The translations under genes and the position numbers were made by a program. 64,000 bases of DNA. It comes from Trichoplax sp. H2. Its lineage: Eukaryota; Placozoa; Uniplacotomia; Trichoplacea. The stretch's first letter is position 1; each line of letters begins with the position of its first letter. The stretch spans positions 1-64,000 of the forward strand of contig NOWV01000125.1 of NCBI GenBank assembly GCA_003344405.1, given 5' to 3'. The notes below the pieces were generated by a model, which made no database searches, had not been told where the DNA came from, and worked only from the letters and a program-made list of their open reading frames with translations. Positions 1 through 12,900 of this stretch are shown here, piece by piece.

Positions 1-106
1 TTGGGACTATATTAACACATCTAAATTACTTTGTACTTTCGACTTTCAATACTCGTAATGTGGTCTTCATAGTTGCAGCGATTCTGAGCTTATAATAATT
101 ACTTAG

Positions 107-194
107 ACTATTGCAAGCCTAATGTGTACATCGAACGCCAATGGTTTCCAATGTTTCTGTCAGAAAGGATTCTATGGAAATCGGTGTCAATTTC
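107..194 (+). pseudogene. Damaged EGF exon with internal deletion and frameshift
   Basis: The 5' part reads Y-C-K-P-N in one frame, as in the EGF exon at 1424. The 3' part reads C-T-S-N then G-F-Q-C-F-C and G-F-Y-G-N-R-C in another frame. About ten bases carrying the second cysteine and the H-G-x-C stretch seem to be missing where the two frames meet, near 123. Splice signals at both ends (acceptor TTAG, donor GTTAGT) look usable. The exon is either a relic skipped in splicing or a lesion that breaks the gene; a sequencing or assembly error is also possible. Confidence 0.5.
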
Positions 195-1537
195 GTTAGT
201 TTATGATCTAGTTTACGTGACTGATTGGTTTAGCTTCTTTTCGCCATTGCTAAAGTAGTAACTTAATTTATTTCAACTATTTTCAGATTACTGCGAACCA
301 AATCCCTGTAGAAATGGTGGCGGATGTGCCTACCTTAACAACGGTTATCGGTGCCTTTGTCGTGCAGGATATTATGGAAAGAATTGCGAAAATGGTAAGT
401 AAAAGATATTTCTTTCCAGATAAATATTTATAAACATTACTCTAAAGCTTTCTCATGTTTTCAAGATAATTGGAAAGAATTCTATCTGTTGCAATAAGTG
501 TCTTTGTTAATTGCTCACATCTAAATATAATTACTTCCACCAGCACCTTGTTTGCCTAACCCTTGTAAACATGGAATATGTCGAGTGAATAAAGATTACA
601 AGAGTTTTGTCTGTGTTTGTAACTTTGGTTACTACGGAAAAACTTGCCAAAATAGTAAGTTTTTTAAGATTCCTCTAGACAGATCTACACCAGTGCCATA
701 TCACCCTAATTTCATGACGGCTGCGATGGAAATTTTGATGTAATTTGGAATTGGCTAGATAGCGAGTAGGCTGACTATATATCAGCTAGTCATTAGGCAA
801 AGTGAATATTCAAATAATTTTTACTTATCTTTTGCGTATAAACTAGGACTAACTTTCTCTTTAGAGCAAATTGTTACTATAATTTATGCAATTTATTGCG
901 AAATAGTTTAGCTTGAAGACTAAGTAATCTTTAGTAATTTTCCAGAGCCGTTTAAAAGTGCTCCATTCTTCACTGATCGTTATTAAGCATACTCTACGCA
1001 TTGAATAGATACATGTTTTAATACCGTAGTTACTCAATGCTCTGCTAATTTTATGCATCGTGATTGGAATCATTCAACCACAGGTTTTTGTAATCCTAAT
1101 CCATGCAAAAATGGTGGCAGATGTATTGCCAGCAGGACTAGCTATATTTGTCAGTGTAAGGCTGGATTATATGGTCGTATTTGCGATAAAGGTATAATAA
1201 ATCAAAATTTTAAATTCACACTGAAGGTGAAATCTTTTGAATTAATGTTAGATTCAACAGTGAAAGATTAAATAATTTTGTAGTGATTTCAGCTAATTAC
1301 AGCAGTTTTTGTGTAGGTAATACAATGATAGCATGTACTGTAGAACTAGGGCTAAGAACCCGTACACTACAAATTTCAATCCTATGAACTCATAAATCTG
1401 ATTTATCATCGTCTTATACTAAGATTATTGTAAGCCTAATCCTTGCCGTCATGGAAAATGTATTGCTTTCGGTAACAAATTTCGATGCCAATGTAATCGC
1501 GGATTCTATGGACTTAAATGTGAAGAATTAATAAGTG
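107..1537 (+). CDS. EGF-repeat protein segment, five EGF exons (partial gene)
   Basis: Five exons each encode one EGF-like module with six cysteines and a closing G-Y/F-Y-G-x-x-C motif: 107-194 (damaged), 287-394, 544-654, 1084-1191 and 1424-1537. Every readable exon begins with two bases of a split codon and ends with one, so all introns are phase 1, the usual form for shuffled extracellular modules. Donors are GTAAGT-like and acceptors end in CAG or AAG. The modules lack the D-x-D-E calcium motif. No start, signal peptide or stop is seen: the gene begins before the window, and after 1537 no exon follows for 4.8 kb. It may be the 5' part of the D8C/EGF gene at 6300-17183, joined by a long phase-1 intron, or a separate gene. 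The EGF calls are firm; the gene boundaries are not. Confidence 0.7.
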
Positions 1538-4500
1538 GTAAGTTACCAGATCAATTTCATCTTATAGTTTATTAAAGTATTGATACTTTGCTGATATTTT
1601 TATGATCTAACAGAAGTAAGAAATTGCTAAACCAGTAGTATGCGAGGCTTAGTAGATTTAGCTAGTATTAATGTTTGTTAATGCAAAATGTTCTACCAGT
1701 ATCGCGCAGTGGATTATAAGATACCTGATAAGTCACTCATTTAATCTATCCTCATCACCTTATAAAAATGCAATACATGAGTAACAGGTTACTATTATAG
1801 TTACCCTCTACCGAAGTTATTGATGAATAATAATCCGCTTAGGCCTTGTCTAGGTGCCCGCTTTACTATACTAAATTATGTGATAGAATATTACTTGAAT
1901 TATACCAAAAGCAACATAAGTATATAAATTATTTTACTCATCTGTCAGAGGTATAAAATTGAGCTATTTATATTGGAAGTTTATAAAGCTGCTGTAAAAA
2001 GCTGATACATAATAATTTCTCTATTAAGATAGAGCAAAATATTCATCATCATGCCTTATATCATTTCTATACATATAACAATTTTAGACATACCATGCAT
2101 CAAGAAACCAATCAAGATTTGCCCGTAGCAATTTCATTTTTGATCCAACTCTTGAAGGAAACCCGAAATTTAAGTGTAGTTGATCTAGGATATAATCATT
2201 ATCAAATCTTTTGCAATATTCACATCTCGATAAATTACATCATAAAACAATTTTGAGTAATAGAAATAAGATGAAATCTTGTAATAATTTGTGAAGTATT
2301 AATTAATCCTTTAGAATATCATTATAATTGTATACATAATTTTTTTAAGCCTAATATGAAAAGGATGCTAATAAATTTCAATAGAACAATCGCCATAAAT
2401 GCCCTGTTTCTTTCCTTAAATATTGTAACCAATATCGATTTTAGTTTATTAGCTATGTAATTAAACGTTTAATAGATTTTCTTTAACTTAAATGTTCTAC
2501 CAAATTCGTAAATATGGAGATTAAAGCTATATTCTTACGTGCCGCCAATCCATTCTAGTGCACTTATATAAAACTAGCATTAACACAATACAACAGAGTA
2601 GTAATATTCCAATAGGTATTGAATTAATAGTCCATATACGGTATTTTACCAAAATAAGGCAAAACAATAATAGAATGCTGGATAATACGAAATACACAAA
2701 ATGATAGAGCAGTTATAACAAGTTTATTCTATAAGAATGCAGCGAAGTTGTAGGATAAGTTATTATTATCAACATGTTATATAAAAGTAAAATTAGATAT
2801 AACTTAAAAATATTACCAAATCTTGAGTTGTTGATAGTAGCTATATAAGAGTAATGTTTATGGTAATTTAAATATTTTAATTTCAGCTTCGTAGAGTGGA
2901 ACACTAATCTTGGTATTTCGTTCTCATACTCAGTTATGTAAGGATTTAGTGATCTTACTAGCAATCTTTATGTTGTAAATAAGTTAGGCGAAGTGTTTAT
3001 GGAAATATATTTTTGTGTTATTGTTCAGAGTTTGTGATATGATATGTTCATATTCGTATGTACACCTTTGAACACTCAATAAAAGATCATGAAATATAAA
3101 GAATTTGCTCACTCTTATATCGATGTATTTTTGTATAGTCTAGAAATTTACTACTTAGAAAAATTATCATAGGATCAGTGCATGTACGACAGCTTTTAAG
3201 GACATCCAACACCTTGCATTCATAGTCACACTTCCTACATTAACCTCTCATGTCGTAAATTAGCAAAAAACATAGGACTAACAATGAACATTACTAGCAG
3301 AGCTCTTAAAAGTTATTGAATTTACGTCGTCTGTTATACAGTGTTACTGAATGAGTACTATGCAAATATTGAAAGAGCATTCTTGCTATGCGTTTGGTAA
3401 CCGAAAAATACCATAACTTTATTTATTTGATCATTGGTCGTTAAAACTGATCAGCAATCGTTACCGTATCCAAAGCAATCAATAAAATCCCCTGAGATTA
3501 TAACGTATACTCTCAAGTATGCAATCATTCAATTTTACTCTAAGCCATAGTATAAGTGATAAATCCAAGCTATTTTTGCCGATAGTACAATTTATCAAGA
3601 CTCAAATCGCTTCTTCACGATACTATATCGCTAATATAGACCGCATGTAATACAAAGTCATGATATTTCATCATTCACTTATTAGATTTTTAGACGTACG
3701 GTTTTTCTACATAGGCTAATGAACGCCGCCTAGCTATATTATGGTACAGTAGTTTACAGTATACCCTAGACTATTCAATAATAATGGTTTGATGTCTTCA
3801 ATATTAGCATCACAAGAACAGTCATAAGTAAATAAACACGTGAAAAATGCTATTGGCTTAGTCAATAAATATATTTAAATAAAATGCTAATTAGTTTAAT
3901 GTCCTACCTCTTTACTGACAGAAATACTGTGTTACAGTTCGTTGTAATGATAATGATTCTGATTGCTATACTTTTTACATCATTAAGCTAAATATACTTT
4001 TTCCCTACACAGTAAGTTATTGCAAATTTCTTATTTACCTTATTAGTAAGAATCTGAGCCTGCATTCTAAAATATTTACAACATCGACAAGCAAGAGATA
4101 AAAGGAGGATATTTACCGATAAGAATTTTGTGACAGAATATGAATTGTCCTTAATGGTATAGTAATCCTACTTGTAGAGGACTACAAAGTGCGTTAGTTA
4201 TTAAAAAGTACTCTTTCAACAGCCCAACTAATATATATACAATAAGATCTCAACTGCAATATTTACCGAACATTTTTAAGTTTCGTTTAGTACTATGGGA
4301 TAGAACATAGAGTTCAAAAGTGATATTTTACTTGGAATTTAATTGCATAAATTTAATTGCACATGATTCTATCATGATTATCTAAATAGCAATTACATAA
4401 TCCGGTAATTAATAGTGTATAATGAAATTCCTTATATACCCTTAAAGATTTCAATATCATCTAAGCAACTCATCAGTCATACAAATGAAAACAAGCAATT

Positions 4501-4664
4501 CAAATTAACAAAATGTTTAAGAACTTATTTGTTGCCAGAATATTTTGGGTATGTTGGAAACTAATAACCTAATAATTACAAAGTTAACTGAACCATGAAA
4601 CAATGTTCGTAATTATAATTTTACTTTTATTACGTTTATTGTGATAAAATCCGATTATGAAAAT

Positions 4665-5197
4665 TCCAAAGTTGTAGAAAATTAGAACTTTATTAGATCT
4701 AATACAAAGACTAGCTACACACAGCTCTACTCTAGACGAATACAACTACTGAAAGACTTCTAGAAAGAACAATCAGATAATCTAATGTCTCCAACTTTCG
4801 TACTCTCCGTAGCCTTCCCATCTACAATGAGCATAGCAGTATTCTAACATATTTTACACGTATTCAGATTATTATTAGTCACAATATTTTATAGCGAGCC
4901 ATCTTTAATTCAACATGAAAATGAATACAGTAATTTTGTAGACATTATTCCTACTACTCAAAGTACAATGAACTAAACATATCCTAATATATGATTTACA
5001 ATTCTATTTCTACCTCTAACCTTATTAGTAGCTCATCATCTTACTGTATATAGTCATCTGTATTTTAGTATAGAGTCTATCCTTACAGTCTATAATTATG
5101 GGCTACTAAATATATATCATAAGATAAATATAGAAAAGACACTACCGTACATCATACTAAACATGGCTAATAGTCTACAATTACAATACTAAGTTAC
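4665..5197. repeat. Dispersed repeat, copy 1 of 2
   Basis: This stretch aligns with 22117-22679 over most of its length in the same orientation. Shared landmarks in order are a TTAGAACTTT block, an AATACAAAGA block, CATATCCTAATATATGA, a GTCATCTG block, a GGGGTACTAAATA-like block and a terminal ATACTAAGTTAC. The copies are clearly diverged, with many small indels. No terminal inverted repeats or coding capacity were found. It may be an old mobile element, or part of a larger duplication that also produced the two neighbouring D8C genes. Confidence 0.5.
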
Positions 5198-5569
5198 TTT
5201 ACTTTTTATAAAACTCTATCAGTATGTAAGATTTATTTATGAATTTATAACGTTTTACTTCTTCTGGCTAGGTTGCAGTCTTGGTTATACCATTATTTGC
5301 ATCCGGTAAGTAATGTGTACTCTACAGTGCTTTTATGAAATATCGCAATTAGTCTTATTTTAAAAGCTATCGAGATATATCAAGCTACCCTACATTAGAA
5401 TAAGCAAAGAATAATAATTTTCTTTAAAGAAGATCATGTCTTTGAATATGAATTTCGCTCATTCTTTTAGCTTTGGAATTATTTATATGATATCGTAACA
5501 TCCTCATGAGCTGCTGACTATAGCACGAGTACCAGTACATAATTTTATTATTTAAATAATATCTACGTT

Positions 5570-5950
5570 TAGTCATGCAAATAATGACTATGTTGATTGG
5601 ATAGAAGTAAGTCATCTACCTAAATCAGATTGAACACTATCAAGACGTAGTCGATATGTAGTCTGACACAGTACATCAATTAATAATGATATCAATCGAT
5701 GATAAAAACATTTTAAAGTTGAGATTTATTCCACGTACGTAATTTAAAGACATTGACTACCATCATAAATGACAATGATCATGACTAGATAAAAGTCGTA
5801 AATTGTCTACCTAAATTAGATTGAATGCTCCAAAGATGTAGTAGATATGTAGTCTGACATAGTACATCAATCAGAAAAGAAATCGATCGTAAAACTTTTT
5901 ATAAAAGTTGCTTTATTTCATATGCGCCCTAAAGCATATTTACAGCCATT
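5570..5950. repeat. Diverged tandem duplication, ~191-bp period, two copies
   Basis: The block with CTACCTAAATCAGATTGAA at 5616 recurs as CTACCTAAATTAGATTGAA at 5807. Both copies continue through a GATATGTAGTCTGACA block, an AGTACATCAAT block and a final ATCGAT/AAAAC block. The copies differ by scattered substitutions, so the duplication is not recent. No coding function is apparent. Confidence 0.6.
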
Positions 5951-6299
5951 AGAATAGTTCCCATTTAAATACTATGATTTTAAATTCAATAGTTATGATT
6001 TAACTAAAATCAAATATACGAGTAGATGTACTAAAATTGCTTTCCATAACGTAGTTTCCCTTTGATATCATACACAAGGCAAATTATATCTTTGAAAATA
6101 TTTCATCAATTTCAGTTATTCGAGGAAAGATCATTTCTTATGAATAAATCGCTTATTGATCGTCAATTTGACTTCGTATTGTATATGGAAGTTTTATCTC
6201 ATTTTGGCTATTAATACAGAAACAGGAATAACAAATTAAGTGAATATCCAATTTAAATTTATCTTTATAACATCGATTGACTTTATCTTTCTAAAATAG

Positions 6300-6908
6300 A
6301 TCCCTGTCAAGATTATCATCCATTAAATGATACTGGTAGATCCATTAGCTCAGAAGTAGATACAATTTTCAAATGCGACAAATCCTTAATACATCAATGG
6401 TATCGATTTACTGATGGAAATAAGAGTGAACTGATTCTAAATAAATGTGCTAAAGCATATGGAAAATGTGGTACTATATCTCCAGGTTGGATGCAAGGCA
6501 CCCATCCAGCAGGTAATTAAAATACAGATAATTCGTAGATCAATTCAATTTCGATCTGGCCAACTTGAATCGTCAAGCGTGAAATATTTGATTGAACATG
6601 ATTACGAATTATTGAAATAATCCAGCAAGATTTGTCATAGTATGAGATTTCTAAATTCTGCACAACATCTACTTTTTATTACATTATTAATGCTATGATA
6701 GTATTGGAGAATTGAACTAAGTCATTGCTTACTACATCTATAGTGGCCGACGATATCGTTAACAGGACAGTCTGCTTCTATAGAGATGAGAACTGTTGTG
6801 CATCAAAGTCTCAAATTCAAGTTAAAAACTGCGGTTCCTTCATGGTATATCGATTGCCGCCATTGCCAAATATTCCTGTTTGCAGGCGTTATTGTACAAC
6901 TGCCATGG
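6300..6908 (+). CDS. D8C module 1 (two exons)
   Basis: Exon 6300-6512 gives D-P-C-Q-D-Y, a C-D pair, W-Y-R-F, then C-G-T-x-S-P-G-W-M and H-P-A-G. Exon 6744-6908 gives V-C-F-Y, C-C, I-Q-V-K-N-C-G and R-R-Y-C. Together these are the hallmarks of a D8C domain, split by one phase-1 intron in the middle. It follows the 4.8 kb gap directly, and its phase-1 acceptor shows that at least one exon lies upstream. Confidence 0.8.
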
Positions 6909-9900
6909 GTAAAGCAATTGCTATTATCTTTTAATATTAACATAATTACGCACGTAATCTTCTTAATTAAGAAGTTTGATTACAATTATACAAATAAATG
7001 TTAAAGTCACGATAAAAGATAAAATAACATTGTGAAAATAAAGAACTAAATTGGTTTTAATTTATTACTTTCGAATTCCTTTATCTTAGTAATTGTTAGA
7101 TAGCTCGATTTTTTTAGTGGATAGAAAAAACTTAAAGTATTGGCCTACACTGACTTGAATATTAAGATCAATAAACTTTAAATTATATTACTCTCCAATA
7201 TCTAGTACTGTAAAGCCAAGTTTTTAGTTTAAAGTGACAGTGCTAGTTAATTTCCCTATAGAATTCATTTTAATTTACAATTTTCCAACTAGTTATCATC
7301 GAGAAGTGATAAAAGGAATTTCCGTGAATTAACCTTAAATCCTCTATACAATTGGCTCAATATAAAATATTAGTAATTCGTAATCTAGTTCAATCTATAA
7401 TTAATATTTCTAGCAAGTTATCATATTTAAAATCGAATTTTATTTTAAAACAACGAAGCCAGTTAATTTATTCGTAGAATTGAATTCAATTACCAATCTT
7501 TCCAACTAGTTATCATTGCGAAGTGATATGGATAGTTTCCAAGAATTAACCTCAAATTGTTTTTACAATAACTCAACATTAAAATAGAAGTTCTACTACT
7601 AATTTACAATCCAGTTCAACTTATAATCTTTCTAGTAAGTTACCATATTACAAATTGAGTTAAATCCAGTCATTAGTTTAAATTAACAACGCCAATTAAT
7701 TTTCTCATAGAATTTGGTTCGGTTTGCAATCTTATGACTAGTTATCATCAAGATGCGATAAGGATCATTTCCATGAATTAACTCTAATACTCTATACAAA
7801 TTACTCAGTATATCGTAAAAATAATACTACCACTACTAATTTATTATCTAGTTTAACCTATTATCTTTCTAGTAAGTTATCATATCTCAAATTAATGCCA
7901 TTAATTTTAACAAATATTTATGTTATTTAATGTAAATTGACGCCACTACTGTATTTTAAATTTTATTATTGGTAGGACTTTATTCTTATTTTATAGGTAA
8001 AGTGCTTATAATTTTATCTTAACGATTTTATAGATCCATGTGATTATTACGATACACTAAGTGACATTAGTAGATCAGATACGACCCTGTCAACCAATAG
8101 CCTCCAACAAAACTACCTATGTGATGATCATCTTAATAATACATGGTATCGATTTAAATATGGAGAAGTTGATCATATCATAAAAACGGAATGTATTGAA
8201 GCGAATTCAAAATGCGGAACCTATTCACCAGGATGGATGTTAGAAGAGCATCCTACAGGTATTTAAATCTCAACATACCCTTGTATTTGTAAAATTTTTA
8301 GTTCACTGCAGTTTAAAGATAAGCTTTAATGGAAAAGTCTCTTGGACGATTGGGTACACTAGTTCACAAAATACTTATACCAGTGATAAAGACTGGCATC
8401 ATAAGAAATCTAGTTTAATTAATATAAGAGAATTTATTTCGAGCTAACCAAAGAGTCGCATTAAGATTATAGAAATTTAGAAATAAATAGTTGATAACCT
8501 TGATAGTATTCATAAAATAAAATAGAACATGGTTCGACAAAGTAGAATATATTAGATCCATCAAGCTTGTCTAAAAATTTATACTAGTATATATGTATGA
8601 TGAATAGATCAACTAAATTAAGATCTAATAAAACGTATAACATTCTTTTCTTATTACAGTGGACGATAAGATTGTCAGTAGAAAAGTTTGTTTTTATTTC
8701 CTTGGTGATTGCTGCTATAAAAAGTCATCAATTCAAGTTAAAAATTGTAGTAACTTTATGATCTACCGACTGTCATCGACAACGCGACATCAAATGTGTA
8801 GTCGTTATTGCTCCACTCAAGTTGGTCTGTAATATTAATTTATTTTTTAAAATACCTATCAAAAGTATAATAATTAGATTTGCTGATTTGAGATGCTACT
8901 TAAAGAATGGCAAACTAAACTATTTCATTAAAATATAGATCAATGTAATCCCAATCCATGTCTTCATGATGGCAATTGTACGAGGGCAGGTAAAAGTTTT
9001 TCCTGCGCGTGCCATGAAAATTATAACGGAAGAAGTTGTGAAAATGGTATGTAAGCATGTATCATATAACTCAATCACCAAAGCATCACTCATAATAATA
9101 AATTGATGATCAGTTTTATTCATAACAGTAATTAAACTTAAAAATACTCAATGTAAGTGGTAACTTTTTCACTGCTAAAGTTTCAGGTATTGCAAAACAA
9201 ATAACATTTATGCTAAACTAGTAGTAGGATCGTAACCTATTGTGTTAACGTCCAATATACGACATTTAGTTAAACTATAGCCTTTATCCTTGTAAACTAC
9301 GATAGTATGATCATATACTAAAATCCGTCAAGGATAGAAATGTGCCACTGAGCAATGATATTTTAAGAGCCGGCAATTCTACTTGTAATTACAGTAATGG
9401 TTTTATTAATCAAAGTAAGCATTAATTAGGTTATTTTTGTTGCGTTGTTTAAAATTTTATTATATCATAACTTAGATATGAAAGATTATTAAGCATAAGA
9501 ATAAGTATTGATACTGAGAACAATGAGTAATAAGTACAGTAATATATATTTATACCATTTTTGGAAACTCCTAAAGATACTGTACTCATTCTAAGATATT
9601 AGCTAAATAGTTATTTTTTCAATGAAAGTAAATATTGTTTCGGCTAGTTTTTATTATTATGATTAAATTTTAATATCATATTACAACCAAGACATCAACG
9701 ATTATTAAACATAAGAACAAGTACTGATATTGAGTACCATAAGAATGAATATACAGTACAGTAATGTATATTTATACCTTTTTTGGAAATTCCTAAAAGT
9801 ACCATACGGTACTGATTCTAAAATATCAGATACGCATAAAATTCGAATATGAAACAAGTTAATTTTGAAAACATTAGGTACTTATATCCCTTCTTTAATT

Positions 9901-12900
9901 TTACAGTAAAGAACTAACTGTAATTTAAACCTGTTGTAAACTCAAGATAACTTGTTATCAAATTTTTCAGCAGAAAAGCATCAGTAATCATACTACAGCC
10001 ATTACTTTTAACTTACATAGACAATATGAAGCCTTTAATAACTAAGAGCTCCATTTACAGATCTAAATTCTTGCCGAAGTAATCCTTGTATTCATGGAAG
10101 ATGTCAAAATATAAATTATTCTTATCTATGCCAATGCCATGCTGGCTACACGGGGACAGATTGTGAATTAGGTATATTTATATCGCGTATGATAATTAAC
10201 ATACAAATGTAGCGATTCGTGTTTGCCTAAGTAAAAAAATTCTTTCATTTAGACATTGATGAGTGTACTGAGAATATAAAAAAATGCAAAGAATTATGCA
10301 TTAACTCATATGGCAACTATTCTTGCGGTTGTCATCATGGCAGGGAATTATCAAATGACAAAATTTCTTGTTACGGTATTATTTGCTTACTATATAAGCC
10401 TTTCTCATAAGTTAAAAATATCCTTATTTAATGTTTTCAATATCAAAGCTCAAAGTTAAAACTATTTGGCATTTCTTTATTTTTTCCGCCAATTGCAGAT
10501 CCATGCAAAAATGCAATTATGATTAATGATTCTAGTCGATCAGTTTACACATTGAGCAATAATTTCCTCAAATGCGATAAAGAAGGCTGGAAGACGGCTT
10601 GGTATCGATTTAATGGCGGAGTCAATAGCCAGATGATGGCGACAGGATACGTCAAAATTACTTCATGTGAGACGATATTCCCTGGATGGTTAAAGGGCAA
10701 TCATCCTACAGGTAACGCTGCTAAAATATCATCTACTTAAAAGCAGCATTATCTAAGCTACTAATATATCAAATTAAGATTTTTTTGCTTTTAAAATTAA
10801 CTAACTATCAACATAGTCATCAAGAATTCCACTACTGGATATTTTATCTTTAAGCTATGCTTGAATAATAGTAAACATCTAAAACTGAAAGGCAGCATTA
10901 AAACTCATATCTCATTCATAAGTAATCTATGAAACGACATATATTTGACACGACTTTATTTCAGCTATAAAATCAATTTCTAATTTATTTCCAGTCAAGC
11001 AAGGCATCATCAATGGTACCGTATGCTTTACATCTGGTACTCTTCGCTGCCAAAAAAAGCAATACATTAAGATCAAAAATTGTCATTCCTACTTTGTTTA
11101 TTATCTTCCACCTGTATCTGAATGTTATCAACGCTATTGCACAGATAGATATGGTAAAGTTTGCATTGATTCACTAATAAATTAAGAGGTTTCACAGTAG
11201 TCATTTTAATGGATTAGTAGCATATATTAGTAATGCGCTACAACTTTATATTCAATCTGGTATAAAATAAATTTGAGTAACTTACAAGCAGCTATAATTT
11301 TGGTACCTTAGCACTATTTGTTACTAAAATCATCCAGCAACATGAGGATATACCAGGATGCTAGTGATATGCATACGTACGCAAACACAGCAGTTTTACA
11401 ATACATACTTAGTATAGGATGAAATTAAAATCTTAGTTTGCTATGCATAGCAGTATATTTAGCGAGCATTTGCTCGATGTAAGATTGAATTTGGTGTATT
11501 TATCGTAGATACAGTTAGCTTTGATTTTACGACGGTGGTTTATACTTTTTCTTACAGATTTTTGTAGCTCTAACCCTTGTTTGAATGGTACATGCACTGA
11601 TAGTCCTTCAGGATTTCGATGCCAATGTAATCATGGGTATACTGGATTATACTGTCATCAAGGTAGGCTTGGTAAAAATAAATTGTAGAGAACCGTCATC
11701 TTGACATAAAAGACGGTCATATTCCTGATTCAAAAGCTCTGATTTCATTACGAGTCGTACGGTCGCTATATTTGTATATATAGATTGACCTGATTTTCAC
11801 TTATATATGGTATAATGCCTTTACGTAGCTATTGATATAGGGTGCTAAATTAATTAACATTCTAGAGTTGAGGGAATTTTTACCTTTATGGTTAATCCTA
11901 GTAATTTTCGTTATTACTCTAGTGATTTAGAATAGTCTGTGTATCTTCTGGACGTGGTATAAAATGCTAATAAACCCATCTAAAGTATATTTTAAATCTA
12001 GTTACCTTGATTTTCTTTTGTATCGTACCAGTGAATTTACATAACTATTGACATGGAGATGCTAAATTAATTAGCTCTCTAGAGTATAGGCTATTTTTTA
12101 CCTCTACGCTTAATCCAAGTATCGTTCGTTATTATTCTAGGAATTTAAAATAGCTTGTGTATCTTCTATATATGATATAAAATGCTAATAAACCTACCTA
12201 AGACGCATTTAAACCAAGTTATATTCCAACCAATGCATTTAGCTCTGAAAGAATGCGATCGTAAACCATGCGAAAACGGTATTTGCGTACAACATCAAAA
12301 CAGTTATAAATGCCGATGTAATCCAGGTTTCAAAGGAATAAACTGCGAAAAAGGTTGAAAGAATTTAAAAAAATTCGTTTATAACATATAGATATTAAAT
12401 AACTCTTACCTAGAGTATACGCGTGCGATAACATTGACCTAATGCGACACTTCAAATTAATGCAACTTCTGAGCTATAATAAATTCTTTAGTAAGCTACT
12501 AATTATATACTATATTATTATTTCCCGTAGATACTGATGAATGTAAGAATAATAACGGTGGCTGTTCTAATGACTGTCATAATACATTCGGCAGTTATAC
12601 ATGCAAATGTCCTTCAGATCTAGTCTTAGCACAGAATGGCCACAATTGCTACGGTAAGTATCTAAGGAGTCAAGTGTTATTAAAACACATAACTGCTTCA
12701 TTAGATGATAGCAATTATTTCCGATAGGTTAGCCAATATAAATGGTCTAAGCCAAATCTAGTTGATTTTGATAAGACAATATTATATTTAGGATGCTACT
12801 AATGATGTTACGTAAGAACTTGGTTAATATGTTATACCCATTCCACCGCTAGATCCATGCAACAACTACTTACAGTCCTTTGATCGATCACGGCATCTTT

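Larger units (their letters stand above)
1538..6299 (+). other. Non-coding gap (long intron or intergenic)
   Basis: I find no exon with recognisable protein similarity on either strand in these 4.8 kb. Short open frames (for example at 2713-2964 minus) have AT-rich, repeat-like composition and no splice context. It holds one copy of a dispersed repeat (4665-5197) and a tandem duplication (5570-5950). Because the flanking exons are both phase 1, it could be a single large intron, or it could hide the end of one gene and the first exon of the next. Confidence 0.6.
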
